Of a stretch of 64,000 bases of DNA, positions 47,275 to 56,357 are shown piece after piece (position 1 is the first letter of the stretch; each line of letters begins with the position of its first letter). The translations under genes and the position numbers were made by a program. The DNA comes from Cupriavidus metallidurans CH34 (GTDB lineage Bacteria > Pseudomonadota > Gammaproteobacteria > Burkholderiales > Burkholderiaceae), in NCBI RefSeq assembly GCF_000196015.1, contig NC_007971.2, positions 124,001 through 188,000 on the forward strand, written 5' to 3'. Under the pieces are notes generated by a model. It worked only from the letters and a program-made list of their open reading frames with translations. It did no database searches and was not told where the DNA came from.

Positions 47275-48144
47275 ATGCGCGCATGCATTCAGTGCAGAGC
47301 CCCTATCAAGCACGAAATCTGGAGTTGCGCCGCGTGCGGCTGGCAACCGATGAGTCAGGATGGATTGGTCTGCATGGCGCCGGCCATGCTGGCCGACCAT
47401 GATGGCTATCACGAACCTCTCTTCGAGGAGTACGAAAAGCTCGAAGCCACACACTTTTGGTTCGTTCATCGGCGGCGGCTGATTCTTGACGTCCTGCAGA
47501 GCCATTTCCCGACACTCAGGTCCTTCATGGACATCGGGTGCGGGACCGCCGAGAACCTCAAGGCCATCGAGCAGCGCTTTCCGCATGCGCGCATTTGCGG
47601 TGGGGAGGCGTCGCTGCAGGCACTGGCCTCGGCCCGCAACAAGTCCAACGCCCAGTTCATCCAGATGGACGCCCGCGCGCTGCCCTTTACCGCTGCCTTT
47701 GATGTGATCGGGGCGTTCGATGTGATCGAACACGTCGACGACGATAAGCGTGTCTTGGCAGAGATGTACCGGGCTTGTCGCGCTGGCGGCGGCCTCATCC
47801 TTACCGTGCCCCAGCATCCTAGCCTGTGGAGCCATCTTGACGATGCGGCGAAGCACAAGCGACGCTACACATACAGTGAGTTGCTTGGCAAGGTGCGGGC
47901 CGCCGGATTCCAGCCCGTCTACGCCACCTCCTTCATGTCGCTGCTTCTGCCGGCGATGGCGCTCTCGAGATTGCAGCAAAGGCTCAAGCCGCCCAAGGAC
48001 GCTGTGGACGACGGCTTCCGAATTGGCACGACGCTTAACCGCATTTTCGGCGGCATCTGTGCCGCCGAGCGACAGTTGATTCTTGCCGGTCTGAGGTTTT
48101 CGCTAGGCGGCTCCCTACTTGTCGCCGCGAGGAAGCCTTCGTGA
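47275..48144 (+). CDS. Zinc-ribbon SAM methyltransferase, copy 2
   Basis: A 289-residue protein from ATG 47275 with GGGAG upstream. It has an N-terminal zinc ribbon (CIQCRAPIKHEIWSCAACGW) and then a class I methyltransferase with motif I MDIGCGTAEN, AFDVIGAFDVIEHV and GGGLILTVPQHPSLW. Unlike copy 1, motif I is intact. It overlaps the GT39 gene by 4 bases and starts a four-gene envelope operon, so it likely methylates a lipid-linked sugar or lipid precursor (inference). Confidence 0.88.
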   Translation: MRACIQCRAPIKHEIWSCAACGWQPMSQDGLVCMAPAMLADHDGYHEPLFEEYEKLEATHFWFVHRRRLILDVLQSHFPTLRSFMDIGCGTAENLKAIEQRFPHARICGGEASLQALASARNKSNAQFIQMDARALPFTAAFDVIGAFDVIEHVDDDKRVLAEMYRACRAGGGLILTVPQHPSLWSHLDDAAKHKRRYTYSELLGKVRAAGFQPVYATSFMSLLLPAMALSRLQQRLKPPKDAVDDGFRIGTTLNRIFGGICAAERQLILAGLRFSLGGSLLVAARKPS

Positions 48145-49766
48145 AGTCTCGCGTTCTCTGGTTTTCGCTCATTGTCATTGCCATCTTGCTATGGTTCGCG
48201 ACCCTTTCGATCCGGCCGCTCTACGAGCCGGATGAGGGGCGTTACGCCGAAGTTGCCCGGGAGATGTTCGTCTCGGGCGACTGGGCGACCCCTCGGCTGA
48301 ACGGCGTCAAGTTCTTTGACAAGCCGCCACTTCAGTATTGGGCGACCGCGGCGGCGTTTGCGGTGTTTGGCGTCAGTGAATGGAGCGCGAGACTCTGGAG
48401 TTCGTTGATCGGGGCCAGTGCCATCCTGGTCGCCGGTTGGTCGGCGACGGCACTCTTCGGGCGGCGAGTGGGGCTCACCTCCACCCTGGTGCTGGCCGGC
48501 TCGCCGCTATGGATACTAGGCTCCAACCTGACCACGACAGATATCGGCGTCGCCGCACTGCTAGGCAACGCCATCCTTGTGTATGCGGTGGCGGCAAGGA
48601 ATGCCGATAGACGCCTCTATCCGCTCGTCTGGGGCCTGTTGGGACTGGCCTTCCTTGCCAAAGGATTGATTGCGATCGTGCTGCCCGCCGCGACCATTGT
48701 GGTCTACGCCGTGCTCACCAGGCAGTTCGGACTGTTCAGACGTCGCGACTTCTGGATATGGGGGCTGTTCGCGTGCGTCCTCGCGCTCCCGTGGATCGTC
48801 ACAGTGTCGGTTCGCAATCCGGAATTTCTCAATTATTTCTTCGTCCACGAACACCTTGCGCGCTTCACTTCCTCCGTTCATGCCCGTAACAAGCCTGCTT
48901 GGTTCTTCGCCGCGGTGCTGGTCGCGGGAATGCTGCCGTGGGCCGGCGTCATCCCCGCCACAGTCTGGCAGCGCTACCGACCTGCGAGGCGTTCGGGGAC
49001 ATTTGACCCGCGTTTATTCCTGTTGGTGTGGACGCTGATTGTGCTTGTCTTCTTCTCTGTCTCGCGATCGAAGCTGCCCCTGTATATCCTGCCGGCATTT
49101 CCGCCGCTCGCCGTGCTCGTTGGTGACGCCATCCTGCGCGTGCGCACGAGATGGGTAGTGGTCGGATGCTCGCTGATGGTCATACTCGGCATCCTGATCG
49201 CGGGACTGCAATGGATCCCCGAGCTATCGGACAAGGTGCTCAGGCGCGGGATCTCGGATCTTCGTCATTTCTCCTTCTGGAGCACGCTAACCATCGGCGC
49301 CCTGGTGGTTGGCGGGCTGGTTGCCGGTGCCCTTGCCCTGTCAGGTCGACGTGGCATTGCCGTTGCAGTGGCAGCTCTTGCATCGATTGGCAGCCTTCAG
49401 CTGGGGCTCGTGGCATCCATGGCCTTCGAATCCCTGTCGATCAAGCCGATTGGCCTAGCCGTCAAGGCATTGCGCCGCGCCGATACCGAACTGTTCAACG
49501 TCGGGCAGATCGATAGGGGCCTGGCGTTCTACTCCGGAATGCTTCCCCAGGTGGTGGTTGCCAGGGACGAGCTGGATCTTGGCTATTCTGTCGAGCCCCA
49601 GCGGTGGATCGATAGCTACGCGACATTCCTGCCGCGCTGGGGCGAGCCCGGACACAAGCTCGCCGTTATGCGCGAGGCAACCTATGCGCAACTGTCCCCA
49701 GACCTGGGGCCTGAGAGTCTGGTGGTGGCGCGTAGGGGCACGACGGTGCTCTTGGAGAAGCGATGA
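48141..49766 (+). CDS. ArnT-like GT39 glycosyltransferase
   Basis: A 541-residue membrane glycosyltransferase that takes a sugar from a polyprenyl-phosphate donor and places it on a periplasmic acceptor. It has about 12 helices. The first periplasmic loop carries the acidic catalytic motif YEPDEGRYAEVAREM, followed by FDKPPLQYWATAAAF, both typical of ArnT. Length equals ArnT. The arn genes for aminoarabinose synthesis are absent, so the sugar is probably different and supplied by the GT2 gene downstream. The product could alter LPS charge and cation binding. Confidence 0.88.
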   Translation: MKSRVLWFSLIVIAILLWFATLSIRPLYEPDEGRYAEVAREMFVSGDWATPRLNGVKFFDKPPLQYWATAAAFAVFGVSEWSARLWSSLIGASAILVAGWSATALFGRRVGLTSTLVLAGSPLWILGSNLTTTDIGVAALLGNAILVYAVAARNADRRLYPLVWGLLGLAFLAKGLIAIVLPAATIVVYAVLTRQFGLFRRRDFWIWGLFACVLALPWIVTVSVRNPEFLNYFFVHEHLARFTSSVHARNKPAWFFAAVLVAGMLPWAGVIPATVWQRYRPARRSGTFDPRLFLLVWTLIVLVFFSVSRSKLPLYILPAFPPLAVLVGDAILRVRTRWVVVGCSLMVILGILIAGLQWIPELSDKVLRRGISDLRHFSFWSTLTIGALVVGGLVAGALALSGRRGIAVAVAALASIGSLQLGLVASMAFESLSIKPIGLAVKALRRADTELFNVGQIDRGLAFYSGMLPQVVVARDELDLGYSVEPQRWIDSYATFLPRWGEPGHKLAVMREATYAQLSPDLGPESLVVARRGTTVLLEKR

Positions 49767-50146
49767 CAGTGTCGTCCAAATTTCTCCGCTACCTGGTCAC
49801 CGGCGCGACCGCGACCGGCGTGCATTACCTCGTGCTGATCCTGCTTGTTAGGCAGGGGGATATTGCATTGTTGGGTTCGATTGTCGGCAGCGTGGCGGGG
49901 CTCCTGACGAATTATTTCCTGAGCAGTCGGTGGGTGTTCGTGCGCGCGTCGGATGCTTCGTCGCGCTTTGCGAGATTCCTAGCAGTCTCGGTGCTCGCCT
50001 TCGGGCTTAACGCTGCGTTCATGTGGATCGGACTGCGGGCGGGGCTTCACTACCTTCTCGCACAGGTCCTGTCCACGTTTCTCCTCATGCTCATCAACTA
50101 CACATTGCATGCCAATTGGACGTTCCTGAACAGGGAGTCACGATGA
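49763..50146 (+). CDS. GtrA-like polyprenyl-sugar flippase
   Basis: A 127-residue protein with four helices, family start FLRYLVTGATATGVHYLVLI, and conserved GLLTNYFLSSRWVF and NYTLHANWTF. GtrA proteins are thought to flip polyprenyl-phosphate sugars across the inner membrane. It overlaps the GT39 stop by 4 bases and the GT2 start at 50143 by 4 bases. Confidence 0.9.
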   Translation: MTVSSKFLRYLVTGATATGVHYLVLILLVRQGDIALLGSIVGSVAGLLTNYFLSSRWVFVRASDASSRFARFLAVSVLAFGLNAAFMWIGLRAGLHYLLAQVLSTFLLMLINYTLHANWTFLNRESR

Positions 50147-51246
50147 GTTCGGATAAGCGGTTGCAGGGAACAGTATCGGTGGTCGTTCCCATTTTCAATG
50201 AGGAGCAGGTCTTGCCCCTGTTCCATGCGCGTCTCGGCGCCGTCCTGGGAACCCTTCCCTATACGTCGGAAGTTATCTACGTGGACGATGGAAGCCGGGA
50301 TCGGACCCTCGATGTGCTCAGGACAATACGGGGCGCCGATGAGAAAGTCGGCATCATCGAATTGAGCCGGAATTTCGGCAAGGAAGCCGCATTGACCGCG
50401 GGATTGGATGTCGCGTGCGGCGACGCCGTCGTCGTCATCGACGCCGATCTGCAGGATCCGCCGGAACTGATCCCCACCCTGATTAACAAGTGGGAGCAAG
50501 GTTTCGATGTCGTCTACGCGACCCGGCGGACCCGGGAGGGCGAATCCTTCCTGAAGAAAGCCACGGCCCACTGCTTCTATCGCCTGATGGGGAAGGTGAG
50601 TGACATCGACATCCCCGCCGACACCGGCGATTTTCGTCTGATGAGCCAGCGCGCGGTCGCGGCCATCGGCCAGCTCCGCGAACAGAACCGTTTCATGAAA
50701 GGTCTGTACGCGTGGATTGGGTACCGACAGACCTCTATCCTCTACGACCGGGATGCGCGCGCTTCGGGAAAAACGAAGTTCAACTACCGCCGCTTGTTGA
50801 AGCTCGCGATCGATGGCGTCACGGGATTCTCGACAATTCCTCTGCGGATCGCCACGTCGGTCGGCTTGATCGTCGCTGTCCCGGCGTTTTGGATGGCGCT
50901 CTATACCGTTGGCAAAACGCTGCTATTCGGCGATCCGGTGCGAGGCTATCCGTCCCTGATGACCGTCGTGTTGATGCTTGGCGGACTGCAACTCTTCTTC
51001 CTGGGCATCCTTGGCGAATATGTGGGCCGTCTGTTCAACGAAGCCAAGCGCCGGCCGCTCTATCTCGTTGCGGGCTATACCCCCGCTAGAGAGATGGATG
51101 AGGAGGGTATCCCATTCCGAAGGGTCTCGGATGCAACGAGGTCTATGGATGTTGTCGTCAGGGCTGTGCGGCGTGCGGATTCGGTGGAACATTCTCCCGC
51201 GCCCCTTGACATTGCATCGTCGGAAGTAAGAAAGAATTGGACGTGA
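50143..51246 (+). CDS. GtrB/DPM-like polyprenyl-phosphate glycosyltransferase
   Basis: A 367-residue GT2 enzyme. It has a nucleotide-sugar domain with VVVPIFNEEQVLPLF, VIYVDDGSRDRTLDVL, DADLQDPPELI and GDFRLMSQRAVAAI, followed by two C-terminal helices. It should load a sugar onto undecaprenyl phosphate. It completes the set methyltransferase, GT39, GtrA, GT2. The C-terminal 45 residues after the second helix are an unusual charged extension. Confidence 0.92.
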   Translation: MSSDKRLQGTVSVVVPIFNEEQVLPLFHARLGAVLGTLPYTSEVIYVDDGSRDRTLDVLRTIRGADEKVGIIELSRNFGKEAALTAGLDVACGDAVVVIDADLQDPPELIPTLINKWEQGFDVVYATRRTREGESFLKKATAHCFYRLMGKVSDIDIPADTGDFRLMSQRAVAAIGQLREQNRFMKGLYAWIGYRQTSILYDRDARASGKTKFNYRRLLKLAIDGVTGFSTIPLRIATSVGLIVAVPAFWMALYTVGKTLLFGDPVRGYPSLMTVVLMLGGLQLFFLGILGEYVGRLFNEAKRRPLYLVAGYTPAREMDEEGIPFRRVSDATRSMDVVVRAVRRADSVEHSPAPLDIASSEVRKNWT

Positions 51247-51450
51247 TGCGGAGATGATATAGGTACGCATCGGTATAGGAATTCAAAAAATACTGAGATC
51301 AAGGCATAGTGGTAAACGATAAATTTATAGATGGTCGTTGTCATTTAACAACCAAAAATGTTCAAGTAATCGCCCTGCAAGGTATGCGTAATATTCAATC
51401 TAATATTCTCCCGATCACTGCAGGGCCTACCTTTGAAGGAGAAATGTGAA

Positions 51451-52518
51451 ATGAAGATTCGATGTGGAGTCGTGGCTGCGACAGCCAGTTTGATTGCGGG
51501 CACGGCGTTCGCGCAGTCCAACGTGACGCTTTACGGTGTCGCGGATGCGGGTATTGAGTACCTCAGCAACGCGCCTTCTGCTAGCAATGGATCGAACTTG
51601 GTCCGCATGAGTTCCGGCAATATGTCGACGTCGCGCTGGGGTCTACGCGGTAGCGAGGATCTCGGCGGCGGTCTCAAGGCTGTGTTCGAACTCGAAAGCG
51701 GCTTCTCGCTGGATACGGCTGTGCTGAGCAGCAGCCCTCGACTGTTTGACCGGGCCGCCCTGGTTGGCCTGGGCAGCAAGTATGGTCTGGTGACCCTGGG
51801 TCGCCAAACCACGCCGATCTACGACGTGGGCCTGCAACTCGACCCCATGGGCTTCGCACCGCGCTATTCGCTGTATCGCAGCGATGACATTATTGCCGGT
51901 CGCGCCGACAATGCGGTCAAGTATCGTGGAACGTTCGGTGGCCTGACCGCCACCGCCTTGTACAGCTTCAGCCGCACAGGTGGGGGCGAGATCCCCGGAA
52001 ATTTCAAAGTCGATCGTAACATCGGCATCTCGCTGATGTACGAGACCGGCGGTCTCGCCGTTGGCGCGGTCTATGACGAGTTCCGCGGCTCGACTGTGGC
52101 AACGGACGAACGAAAGGACCGTCGCGCGTTGGTGGGTGCGAGTTATGCATTCGGTCCCGCGAAGGCCTTCCTGGGGTATCGCTGGTTCAATGGTAACGCC
52201 GGCACGCTGGCTGCCAGCGGGGCTAACCTGTACTGGGCCGGTCTGCGCTACAGCATGACGCCGGCGCTGAGCCTGACGGGCGCTGCCTACTACACGGATA
52301 CGCGCAACTCCAGTGCCGATCCGCTCATGTTCGTGGCGTCGGCCGACTATGCCTTCTCGAAGCGCACGGACGTCTATATGAACGTGGCCTATGCGAGGAA
52401 CAAGAATGGCTCGCAGCTCGGCCTGAACGGCTACAACTCGCTTTCGGGTGCACCTACCAGTGTCGCGCCGGGCAAGAACCAGGTTGGCGCGGTCATCGGC
52501 GTACGTCACAAGTTCTAA
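51451..52518 (+). CDS. Trimeric Gram-negative porin (Burkholderiales type)
   Basis: A 355-residue outer-membrane porin. It has a signal peptide ending AFAQS, then NVTLYGVADAGIEYLSN, RWGLRGSEDLGGGLKAVFEL, LFDRAALVGLGSKYGLVTLG and the terminal strand GAVIGVRHKF ending in Phe. GAAGGAG lies 9 bases upstream of ATG 51451. Regulation probably acts in the AT-rich 200 bases upstream, which are atypical for the window. A terminator follows. Confidence 0.93.
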   Translation: MKIRCGVVAATASLIAGTAFAQSNVTLYGVADAGIEYLSNAPSASNGSNLVRMSSGNMSTSRWGLRGSEDLGGGLKAVFELESGFSLDTAVLSSSPRLFDRAALVGLGSKYGLVTLGRQTTPIYDVGLQLDPMGFAPRYSLYRSDDIIAGRADNAVKYRGTFGGLTATALYSFSRTGGGEIPGNFKVDRNIGISLMYETGGLAVGAVYDEFRGSTVATDERKDRRALVGASYAFGPAKAFLGYRWFNGNAGTLAASGANLYWAGLRYSMTPALSLTGAAYYTDTRNSSADPLMFVASADYAFSKRTDVYMNVAYARNKNGSQLGLNGYNSLSGAPTSVAPGKNQVGAVIGVRHKF

Positions 52519-52565
52519 TCGAATTCTTCAAGATCGACACTCCCTTGCTAACAACAAGAGAGCTT

Positions 52566-52596
52566 GAGGCCACCATATCGGTGGTCCTTTTTTTGT
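52566..52596 (+). terminator. Rho-independent terminator of the porin
   Basis: The stem gaggccacc (52566-52574) pairs with ggtggtcc (52580-52587) around a short loop, followed by seven T. Confidence 0.85.
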
Positions 52597-53573
52597 ACAC
52601 ATTCATAGAGACATTGCCGTATTCCGGAAATTATTGACGGTATAGAATTTAAAAACGTCTTGACGAATATGTCATGCCATCGTGGCGGTCGGGATTCATA
52701 ACCTTCTGAACTGCTACTACTATCCGCTCTACAGCCAACTGCTGGTAACGGCAACAACACGAGTTACCTTCCTGCGGCGGGCATCACGCTGAAGGCGATG
52801 TATCAGCACCGCTTGTGAATGCGCGGCAAGGTCTCCTTGCCTTGTCATCCGTCGGATCCACTATTGCGGGCCGGATAGCCGGGATGCCGCGGTGAGGCGG
52901 CTGGTCGCTGATGTGTCCGTAGCGCCGCAGGAGCACGAGGCAGTGTGGCTGGAGTCGCGAAGCATCTCAATGACAGACAGCCCGGATGTCAGGCTTGGCC
53001 GGTCACCTCTTGCCATCTCAGCTAGAGATGACATAACGAAGCACAGCCCCGGTGATTCGGTTACCACGGCGCGGCTACAGCGGGGCGCCATCAGAAGACG
53101 ACAGGTATCTTCCCGCGTTCGCGCCATCGCTGCACGTCTTCACCGTGTGGGGCGCCACGTGGCTGCACGCCTCGGATCTGCTCGGCAGCACAGCCACGCT
53201 CAAGCTGTATGGTGAGGCCGGGGCGGCCTGCGCCATGGCATGCGAGGCCAACAAGGCCCCGGCAGCGGCCATTAGTATGCATCGTCGGATCATCATGGTT
53301 TTCTTTGCCGCGCTTATGCACGGCTTCTCCAGCCTGCGAACACTGTAGTTTCCCGTGCCTCACGCAAGCATGATGCGCGCGTTACGATCCTGTTAAGCTC
53401 AGGCGCGGCAATGTGCCCCTGGGCCTATCGGCTTGCAGCTCGATGCCGGTAGCGGCTTGGTGGCGAGCGCTAGGATGCGGCCAATCGCGGATTTCCTTTG
53501 ACGTTGCTTCGCGGTGCAGGCGCGCTCAATTCAGGAAGATCACGCCATCCGCGAAAAGCGCAAGCTCAGCATG
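52597..53573. other. Gene-poor stretch of about 1 kb
   Basis: No intact gene is supported. At 52741-52817 the plus strand reads AGNGNNTSYLPAAGITLKAM then YQHRL and a stop, which looks like the end of an outer-membrane protein, so a relic may lie here. Other frames (for example 53075-53296 minus, with a signal-like start) lack support. Confidence 0.4.
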
Positions 53574-54236
53574 CTATCGGCGGATGGTCTGGGCGAGGCG
53601 GTCCGCTGTCCGATTGCTCGATAGTCCGAGGCGTCGCGTGATTTCGTCACGCCGCAGCCCCTGGAGGAGGGCGCGTCGGCAGTACGTGTTGCGTAGAATC
53701 CGCGGGCTCATATCCACCACGTCGAAGCCGATGGCATCGAAGGCCTCGCGTACGATCTTCCCAAGACTCATGTACGTGATGGGGGTGCCGGTGCGCTTTA
53801 GGGTGAACAGCAGGTCGCCATAGACGGGTGCCTTGCGGCGGATGGCCAGCCATGCTGACAACGGCGCGACGGAAAAGGACTCAAGGTCGATGGTGCGAGG
53901 CAATTTCTGGGATTTCGCCGGCACATGCAAATAGAGGGGCGCCGCGTCGGGGAGCAGGTCTTGCACGCGGGTCATTCTACCCTCGCCGGCAGTGACACCC
54001 GTGCCGAGAAAAAATGCAACGATCGCGCGGCATCGCAGTTGCGTGGGGTTGTCGCCGCTTAGTGGTTGTACGAATTCCTGCAGGCGTGCATCCACTTCCT
54101 CGGAGAGGTAGAGGCACTCGGGATCGTCCTGAAGCCATTGGTCGGCCAACATCAGCTCCGCAACAGGGTTGGCTGCACGCAGGTCAACGAGGACCAGGTG
54201 GCGGCACAACCTGTCCAACAGTTTGAGAAAGCGCAA
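53574..54236 (-). pseudogene. Degenerate tyrosine recombinase fragment
   Basis: The 220-residue frame resembles an XerD-type integrase: an N-terminal SAM-like helix (LVLVDLRAANPVAELMLADQ) and a catalytic domain. The key residues are poor. The first Arg region reads FLGTGVTAGEG with no Arg, the HxxR box reads LRNTYCRRALLQG with Asn for His, and the GH box reads LGLSSNRTADRL. The N-terminal start of a full integrase is missing; a stop lies 13 codons upstream of the TTG at 54236. It is probably inactive. Confidence 0.65.
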
Positions 54237-54321
54237 CCGGGCGGCCGTGTCGGCGGCCCCTGCCGGTCACAGCTCGTAGCTCGGCGTTCGTAGCGATACC
54301 TGTCGATAGGTCGATGCTGTG

Positions 54322-54348
54322 CCAGTCCCCAGTCCCCAGTCCCCAGTC
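54322..54348. repeat. Heptamer repeat ccagtcc, 3.9 copies
   Basis: The 7-base unit ccagtcc is repeated almost four times at 54322-54348, just upstream of the truncated recombinase. It is a different 7-bp sequence from that at 18497-18585, but has the same period. Confidence 0.9.
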
Positions 54349-54376
54349 GTCTGGAGGATCGTTTCGCAAAAAAAAG

Positions 54377-54404
54377 AGCGGTTGCCCAGATCGAAGCAAC
54401 CGCT
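54377..54404 (-). terminator. Rho-independent terminator for the 54557-54766 gene
   Basis: A 9-bp stem, agcggttgc (54377-54385) with gcaaccgct (54396-54404). On the minus strand it is followed by ctcttttttttgcg with eight T. It is the natural end of the small repeat-protein transcript. Confidence 0.85.
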
Positions 54405-54556
54405 AAGGGTTCCACCGGGGGAACGGCAGATTTCAAGGATATCGGACCCAGCGATGCGAAGACGAGGGCCAGTGGAGGAGTGGGCCGATATCGTGTCCTG
54501 TGTTCGTACAAGTCAGACGCCGCGAGGCTGGCATCTTCGCTGCATTCCTGGATGGG

Positions 54557-54766
54557 CTATTTCGCGATGTCTTCTCCCACGCGATGCTCAATCGTTGCAC
54601 CACCGCCGTACACATCGAAGTCCGCGGCTTTGGCGCCGTCCGTGTACGGATCCCTCGGTCGATGAATCTGTCCACGCTCAGCATTGCGCGCGGTTTCTGC
54701 AATGGCGCTGCCGATACCGATGATCGAGACCATGAGAGCGAACAGGGCCGCAGTGGTGCGTTTCAT
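54557..54766 (-). CDS. Small exported RDPYTDGA-repeat protein, paralogue 2
   Basis: A 69-residue protein with signal peptide MKRTTAALFALMVSIIGIGS ending AIA. The mature part has GQIHRPRDPYTDGAKAAD and then FDVYGGGATIEHR and an acidic end. The first 16 mature residues closely follow paralogue 1 (GQVHRPRDPFTDGARAG then DVYAGGARI), so the two share recent ancestry. Fewer units are present than in paralogues 1 and 3. AGGAGG lies upstream of ATG 54766. Monocistronic, with its own terminator. Confidence 0.82.
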   Translation of the reverse strand: MKRTTAALFALMVSIIGIGSAIAETARNAERGQIHRPRDPYTDGAKAADFDVYGGGATIEHRVGEDIAK

Positions 54767-54965
54767 GAGTTGCCTCCTGTTGAGTTCTATTCAATATGAT
54801 CCGGTCCCCCTTTGGACAAGGATCGTCTGCGCGTGTGCCGGAACGCAATGGGCACGACGGTCGGGGGCGCGATACGCCCTAGCAATTCGACAATGTCAGT
54901 CTAGTCCGGCCAACCGAACCTACAGATGACCCTCCCATTACAACTGCAGAAAGCTTTGGGGTGAA

Positions 54966-55505
54966 CTAGGTCTCGTTGCGAGGAGCTGCAAATCGGCGGC
55001 GATCTTCAGCGATTACCCATTTCGCGAGCGCGGAGTCGGACAACTGTGTCGCACACAGGCCGTACCACTGGCGAATGGCATCCGCCCAGATTCTTCTCTC
55101 GGCGGCTAGCGACGCGAGGTAGAACTGGAGCTCCGCCGGCAATCGGGCAGGATGCCCGTCTTTGCTGCCGATCGTCAATTCATCCAGAGCTCGCTGCAGG
55201 CCTTCGCGTCTGTGCGCCCACCACGCGTCTTTGCCGCGCTCCGCCAGCAAACACTGCAAATGGGCTCGCAGGGCGACGACCTTGGACCAGGTGACGACAG
55301 GCAGTTCGTCGTTGCTGCTACGTAGCCAGCTCGACAGCGCGTCGACGTCAGGTTCTCCCGCACTTCCGAGGAGGCCTGGCATGTATGAAGCCATCGGCGA
55401 GACGGCGTCCTGGAGCAGTTCACGGCTAACGGCCGATGGCAGGGACCGCAGCCACTCGATAAGAGCGTAAGGCGGTGACAGGGAAATTGGGGTGGGGCAA
55501 GCCAT
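54966..55505 (-). CDS. Unknown helical protein
   Basis: About 179 residues from ATG 55505 (MACPTPISLSPPYALIEWLR); the frame extends to 55601 but the extension has unusual composition. It is soluble and helical, with SWLRSSNDELPVVTWSKVVA and LPAELQFYLASLAAERRIWA. No family is recognised. It stands alone between repeat protein 2 and the CzcE-like gene on the other strand. Confidence 0.55.
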   Translation of the reverse strand: MACPTPISLSPPYALIEWLRSLPSAVSRELLQDAVSPMASYMPGLLGSAGEPDVDALSSWLRSSNDELPVVTWSKVVALRAHLQCLLAERGKDAWWAHRREGLQRALDELTIGSKDGHPARLPAELQFYLASLAAERRIWADAIRQWYGLCATQLSDSALAKWVIAEDRRRFAAPRNET

Positions 55506-55773
55506 AAGCATGTTGAAGCAGCAAAAAAAGGTTCTCGTCCTTCGGTCTGAGATGGGCATCGCATCGGTGCCACTAGCCCGTCGGAACAGGTCACGATGCA
55601 TCGTGACGCGAGGCTTTGGCGTAAGCGTCTGGAAGGCTAACGCAACGCTGACAATCTCGGTTGCGCTATTCGCGGAGCTTTCCGAGTTGTAACGGGTGGG
55701 TAAGGTGTTCGTATGGGCTGGATGGCTAACATCGTTGGCAAGGGTTAGGCCCGAAACTTATAAGGAGAACATC

Positions 55774-56235
55774 ATGACATCTCAAAAGCCCTCGATCGCG
55801 TCGTTCATGCTCGGCGTCGCCGCACTTCTCGCAACCTCCGTTGCATGGAGCGCTGACAAACTCGAATCCACCAACCCAGCCGGGTGGTCACAGCAGGCCC
55901 AGATTCAAGTGGCTGCACAGCATGATCATGGCGCCAGAGCCGGTCTCTCTTCGTTGTCCGCTATCAAGCCCGGTCCGGAGGCTTCCCTGTTCGGCAGCGA
56001 GGCGCCGGCGGGAAGCACCTCGCGCGTCGTCGACGTTGCGCCGGGCCTGAAGTATGTGAATGTCGATTCGGGCGAGACCGTAACGTTCAAGAGTGGGGCG
56101 AGCGAGATCACTTTCGCTTTTGCGCAGTTGGACCGTAACAAGGCCGTTGCCCTCAACGTGCTCTTCCCGGAATTGCCTGGTGGCCAGGGCGTCTGGGTGT
56201 ACATCGAGCAGAGCGAACTCTACATCGGCGGTTGA
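55774..56235 (+). CDS. CzcE-like periplasmic metal-binding protein
   Basis: A 153-residue exported protein from ATG 55774 with AAGGAGA upstream. The signal peptide ends VAWSA. A His-bearing stretch (AAQHDHGARAG) leads to a compact domain: ASLFGSEAPAGSTSRVVDVA, LKYVNVDSGETVTFKSGA and VWVYIEQSELYIGG. This matches the CzcE heavy-metal resistance family, periplasmic Cu-binding proteins of Cupriavidus. It is 122 bases upstream of repeat protein 3 on the same strand and may share its transcript. Confidence 0.8.
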   Translation: MTSQKPSIASFMLGVAALLATSVAWSADKLESTNPAGWSQQAQIQVAAQHDHGARAGLSSLSAIKPGPEASLFGSEAPAGSTSRVVDVAPGLKYVNVDSGETVTFKSGASEITFAFAQLDRNKAVALNVLFPELPGGQGVWVYIEQSELYIGG

Positions 56236-56357
56236 CCCGGCGACAGTGCCAACAGCGCACCTGTCTGTTTTGTCATGTTCCGGTCAGGCTGGGGTCGGCA
56301 ACCGTCACGTAAGCTGTATATCAACGGTTCGCTGAACCCAACCTCTTGGAGATTGCG

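Noticed and set aside
53075..53363. Minus-strand frames with a signal-peptide-like start
   Set aside because: The segment after the hydrophobic part has no family resemblance and three frames overlap; not enough support.
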